Source: Theropithecus gelada
Taxonomy: Eukaryota > Chordata > Mammalia > Primates > Cercopithecidae
Direction: 5' to 3'
DNA length: 64,000 nucleotides
Assembly (NCBI RefSeq): GCF_003255815.1
Contig: NC_037680.1
Coordinates: forward strand, 16,650,547-16,714,546
Shown here: positions 1-11,205 of the stretch, piece by piece
How positions within the stretch are numbered: position 1 is the stretch's first letter
Layout of the letters: every line of letters begins with the position of its first letter
Translations under genes and position numbers: made by a program
The notes under the pieces: model-generated
What the model was told of the DNA's origin: nothing
Seen by the model: only the letters and a program-made list of their open reading frames with translations
Databases searched by the model: none

Positions 1-869
1 AAAGAACTCGTAAAAGCAATACTGATGTCATTGCTGGTAACTTTTGAAAAGTCATGGCAAATGATAGATGTGCTAGATTGTTGCTTCAATTTTCCAAAAA
101 AAAAAAAAAAGGGAAAAAAAGATTTTCAAGATTCGGTAATTCCAACCAGCCAGCTAGAAGGAAATTCCAGATGCAGTATGGATTATGAAACAGATATTCT
201 ATATGCAATTTTAAAAGGAAGTTTTGATTGCTGAAACCAGCACTTAATCAAACACAAATCATGCTGAAAGCAACAAGATTTCCTCTTTTTTTTTGGTCTT
301 TTGAGGGACTGCTAGATTATTCAGAGAAATGTCGTAGCCGTGATATATTTGCATCTGAAGAGGACATGTGACAAAGGTTTTATGAATCTTTAATATACTA
401 ATGTGCATTATAAATATCCAGAGGAAGCTACTCAATTCAGCACTTTTTAAATTATTTGACTGTGGAACCCTTTTTTTTGCAGAGTAAAATCTGAAAGAAG
501 TTGGGTTGGGTGGAACTTTGGGAAACACTAGTGTAAGCCTGGAAAATAAATCTCCACTTTTTAGGTAGCTTTGGGGATATTGTGTTTATTTTCAAACATC
601 ACCATTTAAAGGAACCCAGACAAACTAGAGTATTTCCAAAGGAGGGGCCAGAGTAATGAATTATATAACGCTATATTGCAGAAGAAATAATTAGGAGCTA
701 TGAAAGAGGCACTTTGGGGAGTAAGGTTGTCCTGATGGTTGATTTCAAGTTTTTTAATGGTTGTTATATGGAGAAAGAACTGAATTACTTCTGTTTAGTT
801 TAAGCAACCAGAAATAGGAGTACTATCTAAGAATTACAGGGCAGCAAGTTTTGGCTGAATATAAAGATT
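1..869. other. Non-coding region, no feature recognised
   Basis: Upstream intergenic DNA with a short A-rich run near 98-120. Short open frames here lack codon structure or family resemblance. I see no exon, RNA gene or recognisable young repeat. Confidence 0.5.
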
Positions 870-1115
870 TTTTGTGAGAGCGCTAGTCCTGGGATTTGAC
901 AGACCTACAATTCAACACCAGTCCTGCAGTTTTTGGCTAGGTAGCTTAATCTCTCAGAAACTTGGTTTTCTCATTTGTAATAGGGGGAAGTTGATGGAGG
1001 TACTACAAAGAGTAAATCCTTGGATATACTCCAAGTAAATGTAGGATTTACATTAAATTTTATAAGGTCCATACAATTTCTGGCACATAGTAAGTGCTCA
1101 AGAAATGGAAGTCTG
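870..1115 (+). mobile_element. MIR SINE fragment
   Basis: The stretch shows the MIR order: a loss-of-function-style core with CTGGGATTTGACAGACC, then TTGGTTTTCTCATTTGTAAT, and at the end TGGCACATAGTAAGTGCTCA, which is close to the MIR/tRNA-derived consensus as I know it. It is old and diverged, as expected for a mammal-wide element. Confidence 0.7.
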
Positions 1116-1825
1116 GTGTTATTGGTAACATATAGAGCTACTCAATAATGAAAAGGATGGAGGACATCTGATAGCAGACAACATCTCAAGAGTGTAAATG
1201 CTCAAGCACATTCTTAATTATTTAAAAAAGAACTGAAAGTCTACTTTGGGCAACACATCAGGGAGGTAGCTGTGACTCAGTTCCTGTCTTTATGAGCTAA
1301 GTCACATGGGGACAAGCAGGGGAGTTAAGGCGAATATATTAAACAACAATAACACAAGGATGAATGCTTGCAAGAATATCAGAAATTATGAGCATGAGTG
1401 CTGAATTTTTTGAGGGAAATATGGAAGGATATATGAAAGTGGTAGCATATGAAGAATAGAAAATTTTTCAATGGATGTGGTAAGAAAGGAAGCAGCATGT
1501 TACAGAAGGAACTATTGTGAGGAGAGGCTGTAGGCAAAAAAGCATAGGAACGTATCCAGAGAAGCAGCACAATTTGAAGGGGATATAAATGCAAAACTAG
1601 AGATAAATGAGACACAATTCTGGATAATTATTGGGGGAGCTGCAGAGTGGATCTTGTACTTGACTTGGGGGTCAGTGGGGAGACTAAATATTATAAGAGA
1701 AAGAAAAGAGTGTCTTTATCTAAACTTACTTTAAAAAGAAAAAGAAACATGAAGTTGACATGGCAATAAAATTGGTTAGGATCTGTGTGATTCCTAAAGC
1801 AGGAAACCCAATTAAAAAAACAGCA
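1116..1825. other. Non-coding region, no feature recognised
   Basis: A/T-rich and purine-rich DNA between a MIR fragment and an L1 3' fragment. Nothing in it is recognisable as a gene or a named repeat. Confidence 0.45.
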
Positions 1826-3031
1826 CAGTATAGGATAACTGGCCAGACAAATGCAGAAGGTTGAAACTGCACCCCTTCTTTACACCATATATAAAAATTA
1901 ACTCAAGATGGATTAAAGACTTAAATATAAAACGCAAAACTATAGAAACCCTGGAAGACAACCTAGGCAATACCATGCAGGACATACACATGGACAAAGA
2001 TTTCATGACGAAGACATCAAAAGCAAAAGTTCACAAATGAGAACTAATTACACTAAGGATCTTCTCTATAGCAAAAGAAAACTATAAACAGAATAAACAA
2101 CCTACAGAATGGGAGAAAAATTTTGCAAACTATGCACTTAACAAAGGTCTAGTATCCATCATCTATAAGGAACTTATATAAATTTACAAGAAAAACAAAC
2201 ATTAAAAAGTGGATAGAGGACATGAATAGATACTTTTCAAAAGAAGACATATATGCAGCCAACAATCATATGAATAAAAAGTTCAACATCACTTATCATT
2301 AGAGAAATGCAAATAAAAACTACAATGAGATACCACCTCACACCGGTCACAGTGGCTATTATGAAAAAGTTAAAAAATAACAGGTGCTGGCAAGGTTGTG
2401 GAGAAAAGGAAACACTTATACCCCATTGGTAGGAGTATAAATTAGTTCAACCATTGTGGAAGACAGTGTGGCGATTCCTCAAAGACCTAAAGACAGAAAT
2501 CCCATTCAACCCAGCAATCCCATTACTGGGTATATACCCAAAGGAATATAAATTGTTCTGTTATAAAGACACAAGTATGTGAAGGTTTATTGCAACACTA
2601 TATGCAATAACAAATACATGGAAACAACCTAAATGCTCATCAATGACAGACTGGACAAAGAAAATGTGATATATGTATACCATGGAATACTAAGCAGCCA
2701 TAAAAAAGGATGAGATCATGTCCTTTGTGGGGACATGGATGGAACTGGAGGCCATTATCCTTAGCGAACTAATGCAGGAACAGAAACCCAAATACTGCAT
2801 ATTCTCACTTATAAGTGGGAGCTAAATAATGAGAAAATATGGAAACATTAGATGGGAAAAACACATACTGGGCCTATTGGAGGTGGAGTGTGGGAAGAAG
2901 GAGAGAATCAGGAAAAATAACTAGGGGGTACTAGGCTTAATACCTGAGTGGTGAAATGATCTGTAAAACAAGCCCCCATGAAACATGTTTACCTATGTAA
3001 CAAATCTGCACAGGTACCCTTGAACTTAAAA
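1826..3031 (+). mobile_element. LINE-1 3' fragment (end of ORF2 and 3' end)
   Basis: This 5'-truncated L1 begins inside the distal part of ORF2, where the sequence encodes the last stretch of the reverse-transcriptase polyprotein. Landmarks in order are ATTAACTCAAGATGGATTAA near 1898, AACAGGTGCTGGCAAGG near 2379, CCCATTACTGGGTATATACC near 2519, TGTCCTTTGTGGGGACATGG near 2719 and the short 3' end with CTGCACAGGTACCC near 3006. Many stops and indels break the frame, so it is inactive. It ends in an A-poor tail followed by a TTTTG repeat. I judge it a primate-era L1 from similarity to L1PA/PB sequence; the subfamily is not fixed. Confidence 0.9.
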
Positions 3032-3032
3032 G

Positions 3033-3067
3033 TTTGTTTTTGTTTTTGTTTTGTTTTGTTTTGTTTT
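3033..3067 (+). repeat. (TTTTG)n simple repeat
   Basis: TTTTG and TTTTTG units run directly after the L1 3' end. The repeat probably grew from, or next to, the L1 tail. Confidence 0.85.
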
Positions 3068-3394
3068 AAAATAGCACAATAAGTGAAAAATAAAGAGAAT
3101 CTCAAGTAGGGTGGAAACAGTGGGAATGGAAAGGAAGTCCTCAATGGGATCCACATGAAGAACAGGCTCTTTGGAGAATATCTGACAGCAGACAAGGGAG
3201 GTGGTAGTCTCAGAAGACCAAGTTTCAGTTAAGGGAGGTCTTAGCAGCAGCTTTCCAAGAGAAAGTCATGTCAGGAGTATTCCTCAGCAGAATAGCCAAC
3301 AGTAACTCTTACTGAACATTTATTCAATAGATGAATACATTATTGGCCATTTTTGGTTTGGGTTAAAATGAAACAAAAACAGATAGATGTACAC

Positions 3395-3413
3395 ATGAAT
3401 GAATGAATGAATG
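3395..3413 (+). repeat. (GAAT)n microsatellite
   Basis: Four to five perfect TGAA units, a short tetranucleotide tract. Confidence 0.8.
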
Positions 3414-3564
3414 ATTTGGGTTGAGCTCTAAAGAGAAAAATGGAAGATGGTAATACAAGCAAAAGTTTGTCAGAGCCAATCTGAGGAAATGGAAGGCTGG
3501 TTGGATAGAGATGTGAGTAGAGAACTAGCAAAGACCTTATCCAAGGATGAGTGAAGGGCAGAGG

Positions 3565-3760
3565 AGCTAAATCAGGGCCTGACCAAATAGGGCCTGTGGC
3601 CGAACCCAGCCCTACCCACCTGTTTTGTGCAGCCCATGAGCTACCAATAACTTTTATGTTTTTAAATGGTTAAAGTAAATTCAAAGAAGGATAGTATTTC
3701 ATGACATGTGAAAATGATATGAAACTCAAATTTCAACGTCCATGAATAAAGTGAGGATTG
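3565..3760 (+). mobile_element. Old interspersed repeat, family not assigned
   Basis: The passage GGGCCTGTGGCC followed by a CCTGTTTTGTGCAGCCCATG-type segment and AAACTCAAATTTCAACGTCC resembles a common old mammalian interspersed element that I know from its 'kilobases of GGCCC..GTAAATAAAG' type, probably a DNA transposon. I cannot name the family with confidence. Confidence 0.4.
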
Positions 3761-3764
3761 TTTT

Positions 3765-3789
3765 TGTTATTTTATTATTATTATTATTT
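3765..3789 (+). repeat. (TTA)n simple repeat
   Basis: A short TTATTATTATTATTATT tract inside a T-rich stretch. Confidence 0.75.
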
Positions 3790-3824
3790 TCTGCAGAAGG
3801 GACTGGCTTGCACTTTTTAAACAT

Positions 3825-3990
3825 TAGTTATGTTATTCTCACTACAACCCTATGAGATAAAATTCGTTGTTCCCATTTTACTAATGAGCAAACTGCAGCT
3901 TATATTTCAGCCAAAGTCACATAGTCCATTAAGGACAGAGTCATCCATGGCAATCTGCCTATCCAGATGTTCCATTTTCCCCTAGGGTAA
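3825..3990 (+). mobile_element. MIR SINE fragment
   Basis: Contains TCACTACAACCCTATGAGAT, a CCCATTTTACTAATGAGCAA-type core and a GTCACATAGT segment. These are the characteristic MIR core elements in order on the + strand. Confidence 0.75.
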
Positions 3991-4058
3991 AAGCACTGGC
4001 TCTAAGAATAGTGAGAACAAAACATACTTATAAAAGAGAGTTGGGGGAGGGGGTTGGG

Positions 4059-4374
4059 GGCTGGGCATGGTGGCTCATGCCTGTAATCCCAGCACTTTGG
4101 GAGGCCAAGGTGGGTGGATCACTTGAGGTCAAGAGTTCAACCCCAGCCTGACCAACATGGTGAAACCTCATCTCTACTAAAAATATAAAAATTAGCCAGG
4201 CGTGGTGGCGGGCGCCTGTAATCCCAGTTATTCGGGAGGCTGAGACAGGAGAATCACTTCAGCCCAGGAGGCAGAGGTTGCAGTCAGTGGAGATCGCACC
4301 ATGGCACTCCAGGTTGGGTGACAGAGCGAGACTCCGTCTCAAAAAACAAAAACAAACAAACAAACAAAAAACAA
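4059..4374 (+). mobile_element. Alu element (AluS-like), + strand
   Basis: A full-length Alu dimer. The left arm starts GGCTGGGCATGGTGGCTCAT, the middle A-rich linker is at about 4180, and the right arm ends GACTCCGTCTC with an A-rich CAAACAAA tail. A GAGTTGGGG motif lies before it (near 4038) and again after its tail (near 4378), which is consistent with a short target-site duplication. Open frames across it are Alu-derived, not genes. Confidence 0.95.
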
Positions 4375-4449
4375 AGGGAGTTGGGGAGTGTTTTGAATGC
4401 TTAGAGGGCAGTTTGGGAACTCAATTAGAAGGGGATGGTTTAAGCAGAC

Positions 4450-4557
4450 ATATTTCTAAGAGACTTATAATGAGTTAACTCATTTGATCCTCACAACTCC
4501 TCAATGAGTTGGATGCTATTATTAACAACTCAGTATTAGATAAAGAATTAGATACCT
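4450..4557 (+). mobile_element. MIR SINE fragment
   Basis: GAGTTAACTCATTTGATCCT, then a TCCTCACAACTCC and a GCTATTATTAACAACTC segment, match the MIR core in order. The piece is short and diverged. Confidence 0.6.
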
Positions 4558-5431
4558 TCTTAAAGACCACTTCCCCGGAGAAAGACTGTGTGTGAGTACT
4601 CTGAAGCTTTGGGTCTTCTGGTGGGTGACACCACTGGGTTTCCAAAGGCTGAACCAGCCAAGCGAACTGTCTTTGACCTCGTCGTGTTCAAAGTGCTTAG
4701 GGAAGGATTCTACGGACTGGGCTTTTACCCTGGTGTCCTGCATTCTTGCTCCAAGACTTCTCTCACCACTCTCAATCCCCTAACTGCAGCTTCTGACAGC
4801 TTCTAGCTACGAGTTCTTGGGCTCCTCCTTGGTGACTTCTTCTTAAGATAATTTGAGTTACCACAAATCAGCATTTGAAGAAATGCAACAGATAAGTTGA
4901 AAATTCAAGTGCTGAGGGATGTAAAGGCCAAAACAATCCTGTAGAAAGCCCAGAGGCAGATGACAGTCTTTCGTCAAAGATTTCACTGCTGTAGATTTCT
5001 GAGAGTGCTGTGTAGCTGTCCTTTTCATCCTGCGTTTGCCACTTTGAACAGTCACTTTCACACTTGGAACTTACTTGTGGCTCTGCTGGCAAAACAGGAA
5101 GTGATTTGAATACAGTCTGTTTTTATGACCTTTCAACATCAGGAGTTTGAAAAGTTTTAGCAGTGTATTTACAGCCTTGCTTTAGTACTTCTATTTCTTA
5201 TAAAACAACCGCGTAGGGGTTAAAGTATCAGTGCAAACTGCTGTTCAAATATTGAGTCAGTAATGAGCTCTGCATGCCAGCCTTTGGTGCATGTTAAATT
5301 CAAAACAAGCTTAGCGTTTTTTTTTTTTTGGATAGAAACTGGTGGGGGTGGGGAAAGAATGAGGGAACTGGGAAGAGAAGGAGGGGAAGTTAAACCTTGC
5401 TTCCCACTCTGTCTTTCTCAGAAAACCAAAC
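4558..5431. promoter_or_regulatory. HNMT 5' flank, probably with 5' UTR and promoter
   Basis: This segment lies directly upstream of the HNMT start codon and should hold the proximal promoter and 5' untranslated sequence. I see no TATA box and no CpG island. A purine-rich tract (about 5341-5392) and a T-run (about 5319-5330) are present. TCTTTCTCAG at 5411-5420 sits 11 bases before the ATG and would make a good splice acceptor, so the coding exon could instead be joined to an upstream non-coding exon. The transcription start is not visible from sequence alone. Overlapping open frames here have no support as genes. Confidence 0.4.
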
Positions 5432-5568
5432 ATGGCATCTTCCATGAGGAGCTTGTTTTCTGACCACGGGAGATATGTTGAATCTTTCCGGAGGTTTCTC
5501 AGCCATTCCACGGAACACCAGTGCATGCAGGAATTCATGGACAAGAAGCTGCCAGGCATAATAGCAAG
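5432..5568 (+). CDS. HNMT: Histamine N-methyltransferase, first coding exon
   Basis: HNMT transfers a methyl group from S-adenosylmethionine to the ring nitrogen of histamine. It is a soluble cytosolic enzyme and the main route of histamine breakdown in brain and airway. This exon encodes residues 1-45 and two bases of codon 46. It opens MASSMRSLFSDHG and includes EHQCMQEFMDKKLPG, which I recognise as the HNMT N-terminus. The ATG has a strong context (A at -3, G at +4), and the exon ends in a canonical AAG|GTAACA donor. Compared with human HNMT from memory, I see K14R, N24S and G45A. No stop or frameshift is present. The segment is the N-terminal cap, ahead of the methyltransferase fold. The full protein is about 292 residues, so this is only a small part of it. 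Confidence 0.95.
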
Positions 5569-8106
5569 GTAACAAAAGGGACGTTGTTGTCAAAGGGACA
5601 AGCCTGAGACTCGCTGTGCGTCAGTGATAGATGGGTCTAGCTCAGCCTCGCAGGCTGGGCATGGGGATAAGGGCGAGTTACTGATAGCAACTCCCCCTCG
5701 TCCCCCTCCTCGCTGCCCTGCCCTGCCTTTCTCCTGCAGTGCTTTGGTTCTACGTTTGCTTTAAACACTTAAAGGCTCCCTTTTGTGCTGTATTTCCAGC
5801 TGCATACAGATAAGCGTTAACCATTTGAAGGCACAAATCCATGTTCATTTGGAAAAAGATAAGATGCTAATCTTCGAACTCAGACTTTTCAGCCCTCCTC
5901 CAAATTTTACATCCCCGAAAAGGCCCAAAGGGAGTCTGGTATACTTTTCATTAGAATCAAATATAAATAATTGCCAAAGTAAGATTTGCCCTGAGGACTG
6001 AGTCCCTCAGTTCTCATAATATCTATTTAAATTCATTTTCCTTATCCATTGTTATAGTTATCACTCTCTTCCCCAAAATTGTCTTTTTCTTTCAACTTAA
6101 TATTAGCAACGTGTTCCTTAAAAAAAGAACCATTTTCCCATTATCAGTGAAACTCACTGGTTCCTATCCTTCTTGCAGAGTTCTTTTTTGGGGTGATTAA
6201 TGTGTTCAATTTGTGTCAGAGCTGATAAGCATTATGAGAGTAACAGATTCCACATGCTAAAGATAATCAAATCACCTATCTAGGGGTGATTTGCTGTAAC
6301 TCACTCTGCTTCAGGAAATAATAATGGAAAACTGGGAAGAAATGACTATGGATCCAATTTGCAAACAGCAAAGGAAAGTGGTATTTTATCTTTTGCTAAA
6401 TTTCTCTATTATAGGCCTGAAATTCTTTCACCAGGGCAGTACCTATGTCTGATCAGAGCAGGCATTATTAGATGTATATAAAATTTTATTTCCCTTTCTA
6501 TTTAACATGATTCAGATTTTAAATGTTAGCTTTCAAAAAATAGGATACTATATATTAAAAATTAATATATAATAAGATAAGGATGCCAAACATCAAAGCA
6601 GATGGCAAATACAGATAACTTCTCATCTAGGAACTAATTATAGTTAACCTCTTTGGGTTTCTTTGCTCACTTCTAAAGTTAAAGGTAATGAGTTAATTTC
6701 TCAATTCTTTTCCAGTACCAAAAGTATTGCTCATGTCTGTAGCTTACCAGATCCTTGGTTTTCTTCAGCCATACAGAGTTTGGTTTGAAGAGGTGCTGTG
6801 GATGGAGATAATAAATGATGAATGACCCCTTCCTTATCTTCAAAGTTTAAATCTAACTGGAAATATTATAAAATCTGTGAAAGACTAAAGAATTTTTAAG
6901 GGCACACTGTTTGTCTTTTAACAATAGTATATAGTTAGGAATGATCAGACTCAGTGTCATTTATTTAAAAAGTAATTTTTTCCTGAAGGTAGTGTTTGAA
7001 ATAAGATTTAGCTGAAGAACCTTTAAAATTGTTGCTTAAAGTTGTCTATGAGTTATGAAGTACCAAAACGTGATTAGGATACGCTTTGTGTATGTTAGGG
7101 CAGGGTTTGTTGAGTTGGTGGCTCACTGTGCTAATTGAGTATGGAGCGAGCCTATTAAATTTTCAGTAAAGCAAGACGTGCTCATATTTTAAAACATCAA
7201 ATGGTTCTAAAAACAATCAAATGGTTCTAAAGTGGGTGGGGCCTATAACAAATCCCACCCACTCCATTCTTGATTCTCTCTCTCCAGAAGCAACCACTTT
7301 CAGCACTTTGAAATCTTTTAGTTATTTATGGAATTTTCTTTCATAATTCAAAATAACATGTTATTTTTCTATTTCTTCATTTTGCTGTACTAAACTAGCT
7401 AATTAGCATGCGTATTTCCCACCCTTTCATGTCACTATATTTAATCAAAATTTTGGTTAAATAATTTGAGTGTTTATGTTATTTTGCCTATGTACATATT
7501 ATTAATAATTAAGCAATATATTATACTATGCTTCCATTTCCTTTTATGTACAACTTTTTGTTTTCCCTAGAGTTGACTATTGCCTTAATTTTGGTTTCTT
7601 TTCTTAGTTCTCTATGTACCTATTATTACCTTGATTCCAAAGCAGATATACTAATCTCATCTCAATATATGCAAACATATCAAGGAATCTGTTTATTTTA
7701 CCCCAAGGGAACAACTTTTCTGAAGCCTTCTGCTCTTTTTTTCGGTTTAGGAAGATCTGCTTTGGCCTGCTATACAACTATTAAGGAGGGGGTTTATTTC
7801 ACTTTCTGAGAATCATTTTCTTTCTGAAGTATTTGATTTCCTGATTCTGTATCTCATGCCTTTCTTTTCTTTGTTTCCTCAGTCCTTTGTTTCCTGAACT
7901 AATTCTTTAAAAGCTTTAAGAGTGAATGAGAGGTAAACTTTTTGAGACTTTGGATGTTTAAAAATCCCTTGGTTCTATGTTCATCGGAGTTAGATAGTTT
8001 GACTGGATATAGAACTGTATACTGAAAATGGTTTTGTATCATACATCTAAAGGTACTTTTACATTGTCTTTTAGATACCAGAATTGCTGTTAACAAATAA
8101 AATACT
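5569..8106 (+). other. HNMT intron 1, proximal part
   Basis: Intronic DNA after a canonical GT donor. It holds a pyrimidine-rich CCCCTCGTCCCCCTCC tract near 5692, a small direct repeat ATCAAATGGTTCTAAA near 7196 and 7216, and T-rich diverged sequence, possibly old interspersed repeat, towards 8100. I see no exon. Confidence 0.6.
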
Positions 8107-8409
8107 GGCCAGGTGTGTTGGTTCGTGCCTGTAATCTCAGCACTTTGGGAGACTGAGGCAGGAAGATTACTTGAGCCCAGGAGTTTGAGACAAGCCTGGG
8201 CAACACAGCAAGATCCCATCTCTACAGAAAAAGTAAAAAAAATTAGCTGAACAAGGTGGTGTGCACCTGTAGCACTGGCTACTCCAGAAGCTGAAGTGGG
8301 AAGATTGCTTAAATCTGGGAGATCAAGGCTTCAGTGAGACATGATTGCGACACTGCACTCAGTCGAGATGACAGAGTGAGACCCTGTCTCACACAAGAGA
8401 AAAAAAGAA
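8107..8409 (+). mobile_element. Alu element (AluJ-like), + strand
   Basis: An old, diverged Alu. The left arm starts GGCCAGGTGTGTTGGTTCGT, and the right arm ends in GACCCTGTCTC with a short ACACAAGAGAAAAAA tail. The many differences from AluS and the GTTTGAGACAAGCCTGGGC variant suggest the J subfamily. It lies inside HNMT intron 1. Confidence 0.9.
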
Positions 8410-9284
8410 ATCAAATGCTACTCAAAATTCTCATCCTTGGGTTGTGGAATAACTTCACATTATGTGTTTTGTTTTCCCTATTTTGAACTTTTTAGAATCT
8501 TATCTCTAGTACTCTGAAATTTTAAAATAGTGAGTTGTGAAATGGTTCCTTTTCACCCATTTTGTGGGTACTCCCTGGGCTATTTCGGTTGAGATTCAGA
8601 CCCTTCAGTTATGAGGAACTTTGGTAATCATTCCTCCCCTCTGTTTTCTTTTTCTGAAACTTTTACTCATCAAATACCTCCTGGATTGATTACCTAATTT
8701 TCTTGTATTTCCAGTTTGCTATGACTTTCTCTTTCAGCCCATCTATTAATTTTTTACTATTATATTTTTAATTTCCAAGAATGTTTTCTATAGCATTCTT
8801 TTCATCATTCTCAGACGTAATACCTTCTTATTCATTACAAAATGTTCCTCTGCTCTCTCTGCCTCTTTCAGTCTCTGTTTCTTATGTTTGACAGCTCCCC
8901 AACTGCCTAATGAGCCTTGGTTTTCTGTTCAATCAAATAATGACGCACTAAAAGGTAGTCAGATTCTCTTTGTGTAAGTCAGGGCAGGGTTTGTTGAGTG
9001 AGTAGCTCACTGAGTAATTGAGTGTGGACTCAGCTCTTTCCTGGGTGATCCTCAGATATAAAATCATGTTAACTTTATTACTGAGATGATTTGTTTCCCT
9101 ATAGAGGAATTCTTCAATCCCCTATTTGGGGGTAGATGGTGGGGCAGAGCTTGGGGGCAGGAAAAATTATAGTATATAACTATAAATAGTAAACTTGGTT
9201 ATTGGTGCTGCATATAAAACTTTTAAATCCTTGGCTAGAAAATAGTAAGTTTTCAATAATTATTTGATGTCATTATAATATGTG
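8410..9284 (+). other. HNMT intron 1, middle part
   Basis: T-rich intronic DNA. The stretch about 8640-8930 (TTTCCAAGAATGTTTTCTAT and neighbouring motifs) looks like an old interspersed repeat that I cannot name; the Alu at 8107 may have inserted into it. The segment near 8968-9030 resembles one near 7083-7150. No exon is seen. Confidence 0.4.
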
Positions 9285-9385
9285 AAATGGGATGAATAAT
9301 AGTATCTAACTCATAGAGGAATTTTAAGGATTCAAAGAGGTGATTCACATAAGTCACTTACATGTGCCTAGAATCATAATAATCT
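9285..9385 (+). mobile_element. MIR SINE 3' fragment
   Basis: GTGAAATGGGATGAATAATA, AACTCATAGAGGAATTTTAA and the following AAGAGGTGATTCACATAAGT fit the 3' half of MIR on the + strand. Confidence 0.55.
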
Positions 9386-9612
9386 CTAATATATGTGGAG
9401 TGCTTGTCATGTGCAGTTACATTTCTAAGAACTTTACATGAATTAAATAATTGAATCCTCACAATTTCTCCATGAATTAGAAACAGTTACTAATAATCCT
9501 GCAAGAGAGGTGATATTATTATCTTATTTCACAGAGATGTCAAATAACTTGCTCAAGGTAACATATCAGTAACCTGGGATTTCAACTTGGGTCCTCTGCT
9601 TCATAGCCTCCC
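9386..9612 (+). mobile_element. MIR-family SINE fragment
   Basis: GTGCTTGTCATGTGC, GAATCCTCACAATTTCTCCA, TATTATCTTATTTCACAGAG and a TAACTTGCTCAAGGTAACAT segment follow the MIR core order. It adjoins another MIR fragment. Confidence 0.75.
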
Positions 9613-11152
9613 TATGCTGTCATAGATGTAAGCATTTTAAAGAATGAACAAAAGGTTAAGATAGAAATGGATGTGTTAGGATGCAGGATTATGAACTGGA
9701 GGATAATTAGAACTGAAAAAGGCAACTCATTTATAGGTGTTCTTGATCCTAGACTTTGCAAGATTCCTTTAGAACCTTACTTCAACCTTTGTTCCCATCC
9801 TGTGACTGTGCAAGCTTTTGCAATGAAGAGAAAACACAGGTTTGTTTACCACCCCACAGTCCAAAGAAACAAACACCATCCTTTTCCCTTCATGGTTCCC
9901 CTGTAGCAGTCATCTCTTTTCCTTCTCTCTTTCATCCTTTTTCAACAGACTCCAGATCTGCTTCCTCATTTTTGAGCTCACTTTTAATCCCATTGCCATC
10001 TGACTGCAGTCTTCAGTCTTCTTTTAAAACTGCTATTATTAAAGACACTTATATTGCCAAATTTGGTATAGATTTTTCCTTTTTTAAGTAGTACACTCTG
10101 CTGCTTTTGCCACGACTAAGGGCTTTCTCTGCCTCCAGTTACTCTAGTACTTCTCTGTGCTTTCTTTTCTTCTCTGTCTTCTTTGTGTATTCTTCACAAT
10201 CCAGTTATCTTTAGAAGTTGGTATTGCATCACCATCCACTACTACTCTAACTCTGCAATATCTTTGGGTGATGGAATCTACTCTTCTAGCATTGACCATT
10301 ACTTTATGATGATGATTCTCCAGAATACATCACTGACCCTGATTTCTCTTCTCCCAGCTTGAATCTTGCAAATTCAAATGTTTGCCGAATTCGTATTTAT
10401 TTTTTTAAAAAGCCCTGACAAAACATAAGTTTGCTGCCAAACTATATTTCTCAGCTTCCTTTTTGGCATCACCCTTTGCCCAGTCATCCAAGCCTGAAAC
10501 AGGGAAGTCATTGCACGCTCATATATTTTTTTTCTTACGTCTTCACATCAATCTAACAGCAAGTTCTACTGGCTTATTTCCCAATCTATCTACTTCATTC
10601 TATTTCTAGTATCTGAGTCATAATTCAGGGCTTTATTATCTCACATTTCATTTTGAGAGCGAAGTGATATCTGTTTTTTTAATGCCTAGGATAGAATACA
10701 CATAATACATGTTTAATAAACATTTGTTCATTAAAAGGAAGGTTAAAAAAAAAGGGGTGGGGGAGGAAAGAAGGCAGACATTATAGATAGTGGGAACCAC
10801 CTGAGCCTTTTCCCTATCTACGATGGGTGGCTTATTATATTACCAGACTCAAAACTCCACTTTTTCTATTATTGTTCTCCAAACAATATTCAAACAAATG
10901 GCATTTTCTACCTCTGAGATGTAATTACTGCCATTTCCAAATCTCCCAGTTCAAGATTGTTAATGAATATAACCTGTATTTTGAAATATACTCTAAAGAT
11001 GGCAATGTAACTGGTATAATTGGGAACTTTCATGTTGGCCTAGTTTTCATTCATTGTATTTTTAGTCTGTTCTCTTCAACACTAGACTAGATAATCAGAT
11101 TTCACAAAGCACCTAACACATTTTTCTAAAACTACATAATTTTTTCTTTCAG
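9613..11152 (+). other. HNMT intron 1, distal part
   Basis: Intronic DNA running up to the exon 2 acceptor (TTTTTTCTTTCAG, ending 11152). It is rich in TCTTCT/CTTTC-type pyrimidine segments. Open frames of 60-110 codons here have no recognisable protein features, so I do not call them genes. No exon or named repeat is seen. Confidence 0.55.
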
Positions 11153-11205
11153 GATTGGAGACACAAAATCAGAAATTAAGATTCTAAGCATAGGCGGAGG
11201 TACAG
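11153..11205 (+). CDS. HNMT: Histamine N-methyltransferase, second coding exon
   Basis: This 53-base exon sits between a strong acceptor (TTTTTTCTTTCAG) and a canonical GTATG donor at 11206. Joined to the exon at 5432-5568 it keeps frame. It completes Arg46 and encodes residues 47-63 (IGDTKSEIKILSIGGGT), leaving one base of codon 64. The IGGG stretch is motif I of the class I methyltransferase fold, the glycine loop that holds S-adenosylmethionine; Gly60 is among the residues I recall as binding it in human HNMT. Residue 63 is Thr here where human has Ala, next to the glycine loop. The remaining exons, carrying the rest of the fold and the histamine pocket, are absent from the window, because satellite begins about 7.8 kb downstream. 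Confidence 0.93.

Noticed and set aside
25..234. Open frame near the left edge with a Lys-rich run
   Set aside because: The Lys run comes from an A-tract; no other coding evidence.
7528..7809. A 93-codon open frame in HNMT intron 1 with a hydrophobic start
   Set aside because: It lies in T-rich intronic DNA, which gives Leu/Phe-rich frames by chance. No splice sites, homology or conserved motif support it.
9667..10091. Overlapping 79- and 111-codon frames in HNMT intron 1
   Set aside because: Low-complexity Ser/Phe-rich translation from a pyrimidine-rich stretch; no recognisable domain.
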